DNA of 64,000 nt, from the NCBI RefSeq assembly GCF_002934365.1, contig NZ_PTIY01000006.1, forward strand, positions 181,544 to 245,543. Direction: 5' to 3'. The DNA comes from Methylobacter tundripaludum (GTDB taxonomy: Bacteria; Pseudomonadota; Gammaproteobacteria; Methylococcales; Methylomonadaceae). The notes under the pieces were generated by a model that ran no database searches, was not told the DNA's origin, and worked only from the letters and a program-made list of their open reading frames with translations. A program made the translations under genes and the position numbers. Below are positions 9,374-19,623 of this stretch, one piece after another; positions within the stretch are counted from its first letter, which is position 1; each line of letters starts with the position of its first letter.

Positions 9374-9721
9374 TCATCCAAAGGTAGATCCATTCCAGCC
9401 CCATAAGTTAGCAGGACAATTGCTGAACTCAATATAAACACGCTCCGCTGGAAGCTGTAAGCGGCTTGCCAACAATTGGCTGATAGCCGCCGAAAGCGAC
9501 TGCGCCTGCTGGGCGCTTAGACCGATACTCTTACATTCGACATAAGCCAGCGGTTCATTACTGCCCCCAAACAGCATGTCTTTGCCACCGCTTAGCTCAA
9601 CCATAACATAACGCTCCGGCTTGCCGGTTTCTTTTGCCAGCAGTTGCGAAAATTGGCTCATGAGTTCTGGAGACTGTTTTTTATCGATTGCAATATTGGT
9701 TGTTAGTTTTAAATAGGGCAT
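9374..9721 (-). CDS. MIF-like tautomerase (phenylpyruvate/dopachrome tautomerase family)
   Basis: 115 aa, exactly the size of macrophage migration inhibitory factor. The catalytic N-terminal proline follows the initiator Met (MPYLKLTTN). Family segments include KPERYVMVEL, FGGSNEPLAYVECKSIG, PAERVYIEF and the C-terminal NLWGWNGSTFG. Bacterial MIF homologues tautomerise phenylpyruvate-like keto acids in vitro, and their physiological role is generally unknown. Transcribed alone, in the opposite direction to the fds operon. Confidence 0.92.
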   Translation of the reverse strand: MPYLKLTTNIAIDKKQSPELMSQFSQLLAKETGKPERYVMVELSGGKDMLFGGSNEPLAYVECKSIGLSAQQAQSLSAAISQLLASRLQLPAERVYIEFSNCPANLWGWNGSTFG

Positions 9722-9965
9722 AAAATCCTCTCTTACTTTCTAAATGGCCGGGGCTAATAATAGGCTAAAAACTGTTTTATGAAACAGAAAGGTAGCCCAA
9801 TTTTGAACGCGCTATCTTGCCAATATAAGCATATGCATGAACAGTCTGTTGCCTGATAATAGACAAATCATTTTGAATCGCTGCATTTAAAAAATATCTA
9901 TTATAAATAGGGACATAACCAATACTCTTTAAAACACTTACATTATTTATCTGATTTATAGCATT

Positions 9966-9994
9966 TTTACAGCCAAAATATCTTGTGCTATGCT
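9966..9994 (+). promoter_or_regulatory. Sigma-70 promoter of the fds operon
   Basis: TTTACA (9966-9971), a 17-base spacer and TATGCT (9989-9994) give transcription from about 10001. It decides the start of fdsG: the upstream GTG at 9985 would lie in the promoter, so a start at 10048-10072 is more likely. The remaining gap from 9722 is AT-rich with no other clear element. Confidence 0.6.
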
Positions 9995-10071
9995 ACCCGG
10001 CACACTTAAATACGCAACAGTCAGGGATAGCCGTTGTTTTAACCAGGATGGATCGCCATATTGAGATGATC

Positions 10072-10548
10072 ATGACAGAATCAGGCACCATGCAATCAAT
10101 CGTGCAAGAAATAATCGCCACACTCAAAGACAAGCCCGGCGCACTTTTACCTATTCTACATGGCGTACAAAATGCTTTGGGCTATGTCCCGGCTGAAAGC
10201 GTCCCGGACATCGCAGCAGCGCTTAACCTTTCCCGCGCCGAAGTACACGGCGTCATCAGCTTCTACCACTATTTCAGAGACACGCCGCCGGGTAAACAAA
10301 CCATTTATCTTTGCCGCGCGGAATCCTGTCAAGCGATGGGCGGAAGACAACTGGAGGAGCATGCTAAAAGCAAACTGGGCATCGATTTTCATGAAACGAC
10401 CGCAGACGGTAAATTCTCCCTGGAACCTGTGTACTGTTTAGGCAATTGCGCCTGTTCACCGGCCATGCAAATCGGCAAGGACATATACGGCCGTGTGACA
10501 GCTGACAGCTTTGATGCTGCCATCAACAATATAGAGGCATCGGCATGA
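10072..10548 (+). CDS. fdsG: NAD-dependent formate dehydrogenase gamma subunit (NuoE-like)
   Basis: About 158 aa from the ATG at 10072, preceded by GAG at 6 bases; an ATG at 10048 is also possible. This is a thioredoxin-like [2Fe-2S] protein homologous to NuoE, with ligands in CRAESC and CLGNC. The opening [20 protein letters not shown] and [16 protein letters not shown] are typical of FdsG. It is the diaphorase-side electron carrier of the soluble cytoplasmic formate:NAD+ oxidoreductase. The stop overlaps the fdsB start by 4 bases (ATGA), which implies translational coupling. Confidence 0.95.
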   Translation: MTESGTMQSIVQEIIATLKDKPGALLPILHGVQNALGYVPAESVPDIAAALNLSRAEVHGVISFYHYFRDTPPGKQTIYLCRAESCQAMGGRQLEEHAKSKLGIDFHETTADGKFSLEPVYCLGNCACSPAMQIGKDIYGRVTADSFDAAINNIEASA

Positions 10549-12098
10549 GCATCACTATTTACGTTCCGTGCGATTCCAGCGCCGCATCAATGGGCGCAGA
10601 CCGCGTTGCTATCGCCATCGCTGAAGAAGCCGCAAAACGCGGCATCGATATTAAACTGATCCGCAACGGCTCAAGAGGCATGTATTGGCTGGAGCCGCTG
10701 GTTGAAGTGGCGACCGACAAAGGCCGCGTGGCCTACGGCCCTGTTCAGCCCGGAGACGTGTCCGGCTTGTTCGATGCTAACTTCACACAAGGCGGCGCGC
10801 ACGCGCTAAATTTAGGCCTGACCGAAGAGCTGGATTACTTCAAGAAACAGCAACGCTTGACCTTTGCCCGCATCGGTAAAACCGATCCCATCAGCTTGAC
10901 TGACTATGTTGCAAATGACGGTTATCGCGGTTTAAAAAATGCATTAGCCATGACTCAGGCGGACATCGTCAAAGCAGTAACCGATTCAGGTTTACGCGGC
11001 CGCGGCGGCGCTGCATTTCCAACCGGTATTAAATGGAATACGGTGCTGAACACCGCATCGCTGCAAAAATACATTATCTGCAATGCCGATGAAGGCGACT
11101 CCGGCACATTTTCCGACCGCATGGTCATGGAAGGCGATCCTTTCGTGTTAATCGAAGGCATGACGATTGCGGGTTTAGCAGTCGACGCTAGCCAAGGCTA
11201 CATTTATCTGCGCATAGAATATCCTCACGCTTTCGAGATACTCAATGCCGCGATTGCAACGGCTTACAAGGAAGGTTACCTGGGCGAAAACATCCAAGGC
11301 AGCGGCAAGACCTTTAACCTGGAAGTACGGCAAGGAGCAGGCGCTTATGTCTGTGGCGAAGAAACCTCATTAATGGAAAGCCTTGAAGGCAAACGCGGTC
11401 TGGTACGTTTTAAACCGCCCTTGCCCGCCATCAGCGGCCTGTTCGGCCAACCGACCATCGTCAACAACGTTATATCGCTGGCTTCAGTGCCGGTTATCCT
11501 GGACAAAGGCGGCGATTATTACCGCGATTTCGGCATGGGACGTTCGCGCGGCACCTTGCCGATACAATTGGCAGGCAACATCAAGCGCCCCGGCCTGGTC
11601 GAACTGGGCTTTGGTTTAACCTTGCGCGAATTACTTTATGATTTCGGCGGCGGCTCGGCTTCCGGCAGGCCGATTAAAGCCGTCCAGGTAGGCGGCCCGC
11701 TCGGCGCTTATCTGCCCGAAGCGCAATTCGACACGCCGTTGGATTACGAAGCCTTTGCCGCGAACTGGACGGTACTGGGACATGGCGGCATTGTCGTTTT
11801 CGATGACACGGTCAATATGGCCGAAATGGCTCGCTACAGTATGGAATTTTGCAAAATCGAATCCTGCGGCAAATGCACGCCTTGCCGCATCGGCTCGACC
11901 CGTGGCGTAGAAGTCATGGACGACATTATTAACGGTCGCAACCTCGACAAAAACATCCCTTTGTTACGTGATCTTTGCGACACCTTACTCAACGGCTCCC
12001 TCTGTGCATTAGGCGGTATGACGCCCTACCCCGTACTGAGCGCTTTAAATCATTTCCCCGAAGATTTCGGGATAAATGCCAAAGCTACAGCCGCCTGA
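10545..12098 (+). CDS. fdsB: NAD-dependent formate dehydrogenase beta subunit (NuoF-like)
   Basis: 517 aa, longer than NuoF because of an N-terminal thioredoxin-like region (~1-110). The FMN/NADH-binding segment [13 protein letters not shown] is at ~149-161, and a [4Fe-4S] site is formed by C441, C444, C447 ([12 protein letters not shown]) and C487 (GSLCALGG). The subunit takes electrons from the iron-sulfur chain of FdsA and reduces NAD+ at FMN. The order G-B-A matches Cupriavidus- and Rhodobacter-type fds operons. Confidence 0.97.
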   Translation: MSITIYVPCDSSAASMGADRVAIAIAEEAAKRGIDIKLIRNGSRGMYWLEPLVEVATDKGRVAYGPVQPGDVSGLFDANFTQGGAHALNLGLTEELDYFKKQQRLTFARIGKTDPISLTDYVANDGYRGLKNALAMTQADIVKAVTDSGLRGRGGAAFPTGIKWNTVLNTASLQKYIICNADEGDSGTFSDRMVMEGDPFVLIEGMTIAGLAVDASQGYIYLRIEYPHAFEILNAAIATAYKEGYLGENIQGSGKTFNLEVRQGAGAYVCGEETSLMESLEGKRGLVRFKPPLPAISGLFGQPTIVNNVISLASVPVILDKGGDYYRDFGMGRSRGTLPIQLAGNIKRPGLVELGFGLTLRELLYDFGGGSASGRPIKAVQVGGPLGAYLPEAQFDTPLDYEAFAANWTVLGHGGIVVFDDTVNMAEMARYSMEFCKIESCGKCTPCRIGSTRGVEVMDDIINGRNLDKNIPLLRDLCDTLLNGSLCALGGMTPYPVLSALNHFPEDFGINAKATAA

Positions 12099-12119
12099 TA
12101 ATGATTAGAGGAGATTACA

Positions 12120-14969
12120 ATGTCGATCAATAAAGAAAAAGATTTTGGTACACCGGCCCGCGCCAGCGACAACATGGTTACGCTGGAAATTGATGGTTTT
12201 CAGGTAACGGCGCCGGTAGGGACGTCGGTTATGCGTGCGGCGGCAAGCATCGGCATTGAAATCCCCAAATTATGCGCAACCGACAGCATAGAGCCGTTCG
12301 GTTCGTGCCGGCTTTGCGTGGTACAAATAGAAGGCGGCCGCGGCATGCCTGCTTCATGCACGACGCCGGTTTCGGAAGGCTTGAAAGTTGTCACCCAGAA
12401 TAAAAAACTGGCCGATGTGCGTCGCGGCATCATGGAACTGTATATCTCCGATCACCCGCTGGACTGCTTGACCTGCTCAGCCAATGGCGATTGCGAACTG
12501 CAAGACATGGCGGGCGCCGTTGGCCTGCGCGAAGTGCGTTACAACCCGGTTGAAACACACCTGAACGCCGTAAAAGATCAAAGCAACCCCTACTTCAGCT
12601 TCGATCCCAGCAAATGTATCGTTTGCTCGCGCTGCGTCAGGGCTTGCGAAGAAACCCAAGGCACGTTTGCGTTAACCATCGACGGCCGCGGCTTCGATTC
12701 CAAGGTTTCGCCGGGACAAAATGAAGCCTTTATGGATTCGGAATGCGTCTCCTGCGGCGCGTGCGTCCAAGCCTGCCCGACCGCGACGCTGATGGAAAAA
12801 ACCGTGATCGACAACGGCCAACCTGAACATGCGATCGTGACAACCTGCGCCTATTGTGGCGTCGGCTGTTCATTCAGGGCGGAAATGAAAGGCGAGCAGG
12901 TCATCCGCATGGTACCCGCCAAAGACGGCAAGGCCAATCACGGCCACTCCTGCGTGAAAGGGCGCTTTGCGTTCGGTTATGCCACGCACAAAGACCGCAT
13001 CACCAAGCCGATGATCCGCGCCAGCATTAACGATGCCTGGAAAGAAGTCAGCTGGGAAGAAGCCATTGCTTACGCAGCGTCCGAATTAAAACGCATTCAA
13101 GCCAAGTACGGCAAAGACTCTATCGGCGGGCTGACCTCGTCGCGCTGCACTAACGAGGAAACTTATTTAGTGCAAAAATTGATCCGCGCCGGTTTCGGCA
13201 ACAACAACGTGGACACTTGCGCCCGGGTTTGCCATTCGCCAACGGGTTACGGACTGAAACAAACCTTTGGCGAATCGTCAGGAACACAGGATTTCGACTC
13301 GATCATGAAAGCGGATGTGATTGTGGTCATGGGAGTCAATCCAACGGACGGCCATCCAGTATTTGGTTCGATGATGAAAAAACGCCTGCGTCAAGGCGCA
13401 AAACTGATTGTCATTGATCCGCGCGAGATTGATTTAGTCAAAACCCCGCACGTCAAAGCCGACTACCATTTGAAATTGCGCCCCGGCACCAACGTTGCGT
13501 TGGTCAATGCATTGGCGCATGTCATCGTCACTGAAAACTTAGTGGATGAAGCATTTGTCAACGCACGTTGCGACGTTGCCGCATTCAATAAATGGCGGAC
13601 TTTTATCGCCGATGCGCGTCATGCGCCCGAGGCAACCGAATCGATTACCGGTGTGCCGGCCGCAGAAATCAGGGCCGCCGCGCGTTTATACGCCACCGCT
13701 GATAATAGCGCATTCCACTATGGTTTGGGCGTCACCGAGCACAGCCAAGGCTCAACCACCGTTATCGGTATCGCCAACTTAGCGATGGCGACCGGAAACT
13801 TGGGACGCGAAGGAGTGGGCGTCAATCCATTGCGCGGACAAAATAACGTCCAAGGCTCGTGCGATATGGGCTCGTTCCCGCATGAACTCCCAGGCTATCG
13901 CCATGTTTCCGACCCTGCAACCCATGCCTTATTTTCCGAAGCCTGGCAAACGGAGTTAAGCACCAATCCGGGCTTGCGCATTCCCAATATGTTCGAAGCC
14001 GCGCTGGACGGCAGCTTTATGGGGCTGTATTGTGAAGGCGAGGACATTGCCCAATCCGACCCGGACATCAAGCATGTTCATGCCGCACTGCGGGCGATGG
14101 AATGCGTGATCGTTCAGGATATTTTCCTGAATGAAACCGCAAAATTTGCCCATGTGTTTTTACCCGGAGCAAGTTTCCTGGAAAAAACCGGTACGTTTAC
14201 CAATGCGGAACGGCGTATTTCTCCGGTAAGGCAAGTGATGCGGCCTTTAGCGGGTTATGCGGATTGGGAAGTGACGCAATTGTTGTCCAATGCATTGGGC
14301 TATCCGATGAATTACAGCCATCCGTCGGAAATCATGGATGAAATTGCGCGTTTAACCCCGAGTTTCAATGGCGTCAGTTACGAAAAAATTGACGAGCTGG
14401 GCAGTATCCAATGGCCTTGCAATGAGGAAGCGCCGGAAGGCACGCCGGTTATGCACACCGATCATTTCTTGCGCGATAACGGCAAAGGCTTGTTCATGTT
14501 GACCGAATATGTGCCGACTATCGAGAAAGTCACGCCGATGTTCCCGCTGATTTTGACCACCGGACGGATTTTGTCGCAATACAACGTCGGCGCACAAACC
14601 CGCCGCACTGACAACGTGGCTTGGCATTCTGAAGATCGTCTGGAAATTCATTCACATGATGCCGAAGATCGCGGCATTGTGACCGGCGATTGGGTCGGCA
14701 TCAAAAGCCGTGCCGGTGAAACGGTATTGCGCGCCTCGGTAACTGACCGCGTGCAACCCGGCGTAGTTTATACGACGTTCCATTTCCCGGAATCCGGCGC
14801 CAACGTAATTACCACTGACAATTCGGACTGGGCGACTAACTGCCCCGAATATAAAGTCACAGCGGTGCAAATTACTAAAGTGCATCAACCGTCGGAATGG
14901 CAAAAAAGCTATCGCGATTTCACCGAGCAACAATTGGAATTGCTGGAATCAGGACAACAGCATGCCTAA
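12120..14969 (+). CDS. fdsA: Formate dehydrogenase alpha subunit, Mo-bis-MGD catalytic subunit
   Basis: 949 aa. An N-terminal NuoG-like part has a [2Fe-2S] ferredoxin domain (GSCRLC), a His/Cys cluster segment (DCLTCSANGDCELQD) and two [4Fe-4S] motifs (CIVCSRCVRAC, CVSCGACVQAC). The catalytic molybdopterin part starts at about residue 240 with another [4Fe-4S] motif (CAYCGVGC). Cys371 in ARVCHSPTGYG is the expected Mo ligand, so this is a Cys enzyme, not selenocysteine. It oxidises formate to CO2 in the cytoplasm and feeds NAD+ reduction through FdsBG. In C1-users this is the last step of methanol oxidation. AGAGGAG precedes the start. Confidence 0.98.
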   Translation: MSINKEKDFGTPARASDNMVTLEIDGFQVTAPVGTSVMRAAASIGIEIPKLCATDSIEPFGSCRLCVVQIEGGRGMPASCTTPVSEGLKVVTQNKKLADVRRGIMELYISDHPLDCLTCSANGDCELQDMAGAVGLREVRYNPVETHLNAVKDQSNPYFSFDPSKCIVCSRCVRACEETQGTFALTIDGRGFDSKVSPGQNEAFMDSECVSCGACVQACPTATLMEKTVIDNGQPEHAIVTTCAYCGVGCSFRAEMKGEQVIRMVPAKDGKANHGHSCVKGRFAFGYATHKDRITKPMIRASINDAWKEVSWEEAIAYAASELKRIQAKYGKDSIGGLTSSRCTNEETYLVQKLIRAGFGNNNVDTCARVCHSPTGYGLKQTFGESSGTQDFDSIMKADVIVVMGVNPTDGHPVFGSMMKKRLRQGAKLIVIDPREIDLVKTPHVKADYHLKLRPGTNVALVNALAHVIVTENLVDEAFVNARCDVAAFNKWRTFIADARHAPEATESITGVPAAEIRAAARLYATADNSAFHYGLGVTEHSQGSTTVIGIANLAMATGNLGREGVGVNPLRGQNNVQGSCDMGSFPHELPGYRHVSDPATHALFSEAWQTELSTNPGLRIPNMFEAALDGSFMGLYCEGEDIAQSDPDIKHVHAALRAMECVIVQDIFLNETAKFAHVFLPGASFLEKTGTFTNAERRISPVRQVMRPLAGYADWEVTQLLSNALGYPMNYSHPSEIMDEIARLTPSFNGVSYEKIDELGSIQWPCNEEAPEGTPVMHTDHFLRDNGKGLFMLTEYVPTIEKVTPMFPLILTTGRILSQYNVGAQTRRTDNVAWHSEDRLEIHSHDAEDRGIVTGDWVGIKSRAGETVLRASVTDRVQPGVVYTTFHFPESGANVITTDNSDWATNCPEYKVTAVQITKVHQPSEWQKSYRDFTEQQLELLESGQQHA

Positions 14970-15813
14970 TGCTGAAGCGAGTCCAGACTTAGGTTTGGAC
15001 TTCGTAGCGGAATTAGGTTGGGCAAATTATCAGCAAAGGCTGGTGCAGCGTTGGCAGGGAAGCCAACATAGCCAGGAACAGGATTATGTCGCGGAAGAAG
15101 TGCCGGTTGTGCTGGTTTATAACGGCATTTCTCATGTGGTGATGCTAGCCACCCCGACCAATTTGGAAGATTTTGCCTTAGGGTTTAGCATGACCGAGGG
15201 CATTATCCAAAATCCTAAAGAATTTTTATCGGCGCGGGTTTATCAGCGCGCCAACGGTATTGAGGTCAGCATCAAAATTCCGCCGGAGCGGTTTCAGTGT
15301 TTATCCGATAAAGGGCGCAACTTGACCGGACGCACCGGTTGCGGTTTATGCGGCGCAAGCACCTTGAAACAGGCGATTCGCCAGCCTGCACCTGTACACA
15401 GCACCGTTAGCGTCAGCGCCGCACAATTAACTGCCGCTTTAGGCGATTTGCAGCATAAACAATCCTTAAATCAATTAACCGGCGCGATTCATGCCGCCGC
15501 TTGGGTTGAACCGGAACGCGGCATTGTCGATTTACGCGAAGATGTAGGCCGCCATAACGCACTGGACAAACTGCTGGGCTTGTTATGCCGCACCGGTCGG
15601 GATGTCAACGCCGGTTTCATTATCGTAACCAGCCGCGCCAGTTATGAAATGGTACAAAAAACCGCCTTTCTGGGCATAGGCTTATTAGTGGCCATTTCCG
15701 CGCCGACCGGATTAGCGATTCGTCTTGCCGAACAAGCCGGAGTGACGTTGGTTGGTTTTGCCCGCCACGACAAACATGTTATTTATACCCATCCACAACG
15801 TTTAACACATTAA
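14962..15813 (+). CDS. fdhD: Formate dehydrogenase accessory sulfurtransferase
   Basis: 283 aa, called fdsC in fds operons. FdhD moves sulfur from a cysteine desulfurase to the bis-MGD cofactor before insertion into the alpha subunit. The sulfur-carrying CxxC pair is C127/C130 in RTGCGLCGAS. Further family segments are LREDVGRHNALDKL and VTSRASYEMVQK. It overlaps fdsA by 8 bases, so it is translated with the enzyme it activates. Confidence 0.95.
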   Translation: MPNAEASPDLGLDFVAELGWANYQQRLVQRWQGSQHSQEQDYVAEEVPVVLVYNGISHVVMLATPTNLEDFALGFSMTEGIIQNPKEFLSARVYQRANGIEVSIKIPPERFQCLSDKGRNLTGRTGCGLCGASTLKQAIRQPAPVHSTVSVSAAQLTAALGDLQHKQSLNQLTGAIHAAAWVEPERGIVDLREDVGRHNALDKLLGLLCRTGRDVNAGFIIVTSRASYEMVQKTAFLGIGLLVAISAPTGLAIRLAEQAGVTLVGFARHDKHVIYTHPQRLTH

Positions 15814-15818
15814 AAACT

Positions 15819-16040
15819 ATGCACATCGAAAGACTTATTAGAATGGCTAATGACATTAGCAATTTCTTTGCCGCCGAACCCGATCATCAAGTTGCGGTTG
15901 AAGGCGTTAAGAATCACATCTTACGGAACTGGGAACCCCGCATGCGGAAGGCTTTGCTGGAATATGCACAAGCCGATGGCTCAGAATTAAGCGCATTGGC
16001 GCGCGACGCGGCAAATCACCTGCAAACAGGAACAAAGTAA
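15819..16040 (+). CDS. fdsD: Formate dehydrogenase delta subunit
   Basis: 73 aa, a typical small FdsD with the opening ERLIRMANDISNFFA, a central VKNHILRNWEPRMRKAL and the expected terminal position in the operon. FdsD is not an Fe-S protein. In related enzymes it is needed for cofactor insertion or complex stability. It starts 5 bases after the fdhD stop. No clear terminator follows; 16041-16208 shows nothing else. Confidence 0.93.
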   Translation: MHIERLIRMANDISNFFAAEPDHQVAVEGVKNHILRNWEPRMRKALLEYAQADGSELSALARDAANHLQTGTK

Positions 16041-16208
16041 TTCTAAGCCGCTGTTTGAAAAGTCATCGGAAATTACAAATTTCTAAAAAACGGTTTATTT
16101 TGAACTTCAAAATGAATAGGGGCATGATCCAAACAAACGAGAAAACAGTTTAGGGCTTATTGGTAGCCGCGTCGTTGCCGGCCTATTACAGCCCCATATC
16201 CCCGACAG

Positions 16209-16742
16209 CTATGGACGGCGTGCGCAAATAAACCGCTCTTCCCAATAACGGTTTTTAAGGCTGGATACCAGCACTTTCCCGGTGCGCTGACTGGGTGCAT
16301 GAATAAAATTATCGTTATTGACATAAATGCCGACATGGGAAAACGGCTTGCCGTCGGTATTAAAGAAGACCAGATCGCCGGAATGAAGATCCTCTTTCGG
16401 AACCTGATTCAGCGACTGGGCCATTCCCTGAACCGTGCGCGGCAACGATATGCCCTGATGCTCGTAGACATGCTTAACAAATCCGCTGCAATCGAAACCC
16501 TCCGAAGGTGAACTCTTACCGTAATGGTAAGGCGTACCCTGCAAGCTCAGCGCATAACTGACCATCGGTGAATAATCCGCAGTAGGTTTGGTTTCTGGAG
16601 TGCTGGCACAGCCGGAAAATAAAACCGCCGCGATCAGTAAAACACCTCGGGTAAAAAAACAGTGATAGTTGGTAGTGGCGAATGCGTTCACAAATTCATA
16701 ACCCGTTCGAGACTGAGTAAAAACTCCATATAAAAACAGCAA
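16209..16742 (-). CDS. NlpC/P60 (C40) peptidoglycan endopeptidase lipoprotein
   Basis: Up to 177 aa; a GTG at 16691 (VNAFATTNYHCFF) is an alternative start giving a more normal signal peptide. A lipobox (LFSGC) predicts membrane anchoring. The C40 domain has catalytic Cys in GFDCSGFVKH, His in FSHVGIYV and a third His in FIHAPSQ. Such enzymes, like Spr/NlpC, cut stem peptides in peptidoglycan during growth. Monocistronic. The 263 bases up to the next gene show no feature I can name. Confidence 0.92.
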   Translation of the reverse strand: MLFLYGVFTQSRTGYEFVNAFATTNYHCFFTRGVLLIAAVLFSGCASTPETKPTADYSPMVSYALSLQGTPYHYGKSSPSEGFDCSGFVKHVYEHQGISLPRTVQGMAQSLNQVPKEDLHSGDLVFFNTDGKPFSHVGIYVNNDNFIHAPSQRTGKVLVSSLKNRYWEERFICARRP

Positions 16743-17005
16743 TCTTCATTTTGGAGTTTTGACAACAAAGGAAAAATTCATATATATCCCCGGTATCTCC
16801 CGCATTTTTTGCAGTCAATACCGGCTGACATGAAATCTACTGCCACTAAAGATAGACCATTACCCGCCAAATGGCTACGCGGCCGAGCCGCCGACATCAT
16901 CTTTTTGTTGAATCGCCAAGACTCATAACAGCACAAACATCCCCGCACCAAGCGCTGCATACGATAGAATAGTCATCTTTCACTTTAGCCATAGAGACAG
17001 CTTTC

Positions 17006-17965
17006 ATGAAATTTAATGCCTTGTTCTTTATCAGTCTATGCCTGCTTGCCTCATCCGGCAGTTATGCGGCGGAAAAAACAGTCATTCGCCTTGGCGTTCA
17101 GGCTTCCGGAACGGTCGATTGGGAGGTTGCGGCTATACAGGATAATCCACAGGCTGACTTTCAACTGGAAATACAGCGCGTCGCCAATGCTGAAGCCGGC
17201 AAAATCGCGCTGCAATCCGGCGCTGTCGATATGATTGTGTCTGACTGGATTTGGGTTTCCAGCCTGCGCGCCACCGGCTCCGATTTTACTTTTTATCCCT
17301 ATTCGGATACCTCGGGCGCCTTGGTTGTAGCCGAAAACAGCCCTATCCATTCCATAAAAGATCTCAACGGCAAACGATTGGGGATTGCCGGAGGCGAGCT
17401 GGACAAAAACTGGCTGTTGCTACAAGCCTTGGCCAAACAAGAACAGCTGGACCTGAATGCTTCAGTGGAAAAAGTCTTCGGCGCGCCGCCGCTGATCAGC
17501 GAGCAAATCAAGCAAAACCGCGTCGATGCCGCCCTCACCTACTGGCATTTTGCGGCCAAGCTTGAGGCTCAAGGCTATCGCCAGATAATTGACGGCAGAG
17601 ACATCTTAAAAGGTTTAGGCATTCAAGAGAATGTTCCCAGCCTCGGCTATGTTTTCAAAGAAAGTTGGGCAATGAGCCGCAAACAAGCGATTAACAGTTT
17701 CTTCAAGGCCGGCAAGCAAGCTAAAAACCAGCTGTGCATCTCCGATGCCGCCTGGCAAAAAATAATCCCGTTAACCAAGGCGGATGACTTACCCACCCAA
17801 ACCAAACTTCGTCAGCGTTATTGTGAGGGCAACATTGAGCACTGGGGACAAGAACAACAACAAGCGGCGGGGCGCATTTATACGATGCTCCACACCTTAA
17901 GCAATAAACAGTTAACAGGCCATTCCGATACCCTGCAACCCGGAACATTCTGGTCGGCTGAATAA
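17006..17965 (+). CDS. ABC transporter periplasmic binding protein, SsuA/TauA/NMT1-like
   Basis: 319 aa. The signal peptide ends near residue 21 (GSYAAEK). The mature protein is a two-lobed periplasmic binding protein of the nitrate/sulfonate/taurine type (IRLGVQASGTVDWEVAAIQ, KIALQSGAVDMIVSDWIWVS, SIKDLNGKRLGIAGGELDKNW). It would hand the ligand to the permease and ATPase that follow. The ligand is unknown: sulfonates, taurine, nitrate and riboflavin/thiamine precursors are all used by relatives. No desulfonation gene is nearby. Confidence 0.88.
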   Translation: MKFNALFFISLCLLASSGSYAAEKTVIRLGVQASGTVDWEVAAIQDNPQADFQLEIQRVANAEAGKIALQSGAVDMIVSDWIWVSSLRATGSDFTFYPYSDTSGALVVAENSPIHSIKDLNGKRLGIAGGELDKNWLLLQALAKQEQLDLNASVEKVFGAPPLISEQIKQNRVDAALTYWHFAAKLEAQGYRQIIDGRDILKGLGIQENVPSLGYVFKESWAMSRKQAINSFFKAGKQAKNQLCISDAAWQKIIPLTKADDLPTQTKLRQRYCEGNIEHWGQEQQQAAGRIYTMLHTLSNKQLTGHSDTLQPGTFWSAE

Positions 17966-18027
17966 ACTATTCAACTGCCGCCTTTGGCATCTGTATGCTA
18001 TTTTTCTAACTGCCCAATAATTGCAAC

Positions 18028-18774
18028 TTGATCAATCTTAAGATTTTTTTACCCGCCTTGTCATTACTGGCTTTCTTGGCAATGTGGCAAGGTTTTGCCG
18101 CTTATTTAAACAGCAACACCTTGCCGTCTCCCGAAACCGTCGCCAACGTTTTCTGGCAAGGCTGCGTATCGGGGCAACTCCCTTTTCATCTGGGCGTGAC
18201 CTTGCTCCGGCTGGTGGTCAGTTTTACCATTGCGATGCTGCTGGGTTGCGCGATCGGCATCGTGCTGGGACGCAATAAAAAGCTCGATGCGTTCTTTGAC
18301 AACTGGCTGGTGATTTTCCTGAATGTTCCGGCGCTGGTCACCATTATCCTGTGCTATGTCTGGTTCGGCCTGGTTGAATCGGCGGCGATCCTCGCCGTGG
18401 TGATCAACAAGCTGCCCAATGTGATTGTCACGATCCGGGAAGGCACGCGCGCGCTGGATCAGGATTTGCTGGATATGGCGCGCTGTTACCGTTTCGGCAA
18501 GCGCAAAACGTTGGTTCATGTGATCTGGCCGCAACTGCATCCGTTTGTGATGGGAGCCACCCGGTCGGGTCTGGCCTTGATCTGGAAAATTATTCTGGTG
18601 GTCGAGTTATTAGGCCGCAGCAACGGCATGGGCTACCAGTTGCATCTGTTCTTTCAACTGTTTGATGTCGCAAGTATTCTGGCTTATACGATCGCTTTTG
18701 TTGCCGTGATTCAGCTGATAGAGCTGCTGGTTTTAAAACCGCTGGACAAAAAAGCGCTACGGTGGCGCAGATGA
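18028..18774 (+). CDS. ABC transporter permease, SsuC/TauC-like
   Basis: 248 aa from a TTG at 18028; no ATG lies near the N-terminus and the next Met is inside the first helix. About six TM helices are visible, and the EAA-loop equivalent is EGTRALDQDLLDMARCYRFGKRK, which docks the ATPase. This is the inner-membrane channel for the ligand bound by the preceding protein. It overlaps the ATPase gene by 4 bases. Confidence 0.88.
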   Translation: MINLKIFLPALSLLAFLAMWQGFAAYLNSNTLPSPETVANVFWQGCVSGQLPFHLGVTLLRLVVSFTIAMLLGCAIGIVLGRNKKLDAFFDNWLVIFLNVPALVTIILCYVWFGLVESAAILAVVINKLPNVIVTIREGTRALDQDLLDMARCYRFGKRKTLVHVIWPQLHPFVMGATRSGLALIWKIILVVELLGRSNGMGYQLHLFFQLFDVASILAYTIAFVAVIQLIELLVLKPLDKKALRWRR

Positions 18775-19499
18775 CCGACATCCAAATCAATATCAACAAC
18801 AAAACCTATCCGACAGCGACGAAGCCAAGCATCGCCAACCTTGAGCTGTCGCTGAACTCGAATGAATTTATTTGTCTGGTCGGCCCGTCCGGCTGCGGCA
18901 AAACCACGCTGCTGAATATTATTGCCGGTCTGGATAATGATTACGATGGCGAAATCCTCGTCGGACGGCGACACACGCATCCCAAGATCGGCTACGTTTT
19001 CCAGAATCCGCGCCTGCTGCCCTGGCGGACGGTCAGGGAAAATATTGAGCTGGCGCTGGATCGGCCGCAGCCTCCCGAAGTCATTGACGCCTTGCTTGGG
19101 GCCATGCAACTGACCCAAGCGCAACAAGTTTATCCTGAACGATTGTCATTGGGCATGAGCCGCAGGGTCGCAATCATCCGCGCGTTCGCTGTCGATCCCG
19201 ACGTGTTGCTGATGGATGAGCCGTTTGTGTCGCTGGATGCGCCGACCGCAAGGCACGTCAGGGAACTGCTGCTGAAACTGTGGCAACAACGCCCGCACAC
19301 GGTTTTATTTGTCACCCATGATCTGCGCGAGGCCGTTGCGTTGGCTGACCGGCTGGTATTTTTATCGGCAACGCCGATGCGGGCCATCAGTGAAATCATC
19401 GTGCCTATCCCCCGAAACGAGAGGAACAATGAGCTGGCAATTGAAGCATTCAGGCAACAGTTGCTGCAACATCATCCTGAAATAAAACAACTTTTGTGA
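18771..19499 (+). CDS. ABC transporter ATPase, SsuB/TauB-like
   Basis: 242 aa from the ATG at 18771, which overlaps the permease stop as ATGA; a GTG at 18762 would add three residues. Walker A GPSGCGKTT, Q-loop YVFQNPRLLPWRTV, Walker B VLLMDEPFVSLD and the H-loop VTHDLREA are intact. The signature is LSLGMSRR instead of LSGGQ, a variant found in this transporter branch that keeps the second Gly. It energises import by the permease. Confidence 0.9.
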   Translation: MTDIQININNKTYPTATKPSIANLELSLNSNEFICLVGPSGCGKTTLLNIIAGLDNDYDGEILVGRRHTHPKIGYVFQNPRLLPWRTVRENIELALDRPQPPEVIDALLGAMQLTQAQQVYPERLSLGMSRRVAIIRAFAVDPDVLLMDEPFVSLDAPTARHVRELLLKLWQQRPHTVLFVTHDLREAVALADRLVFLSATPMRAISEIIVPIPRNERNNELAIEAFRQQLLQHHPEIKQLL

Positions 19500-19623
19500 C
19501 CGTTTCCCGAATCGAAAAACAGTTGCGGCATCGTTCAAAATATCCGATACTCTTGACCGTCAAGCCTTGTTATAGGGGATTCTTGCAGGGCTTACCGTAC
19601 AAACTACCCAGGGTTAATATCAT

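Noticed and set aside
9985..10071. Longer N-terminus of FdsG starting at a GTG
   Set aside because: The start would fall within the -10 region of a good promoter, and the extra residues do not resemble the family.
16778..16960. A 60-residue open frame upstream of the ABC transporter genes
   Set aside because: No Shine-Dalgarno, no similarity to any family I know, and a composition typical of chance frames.
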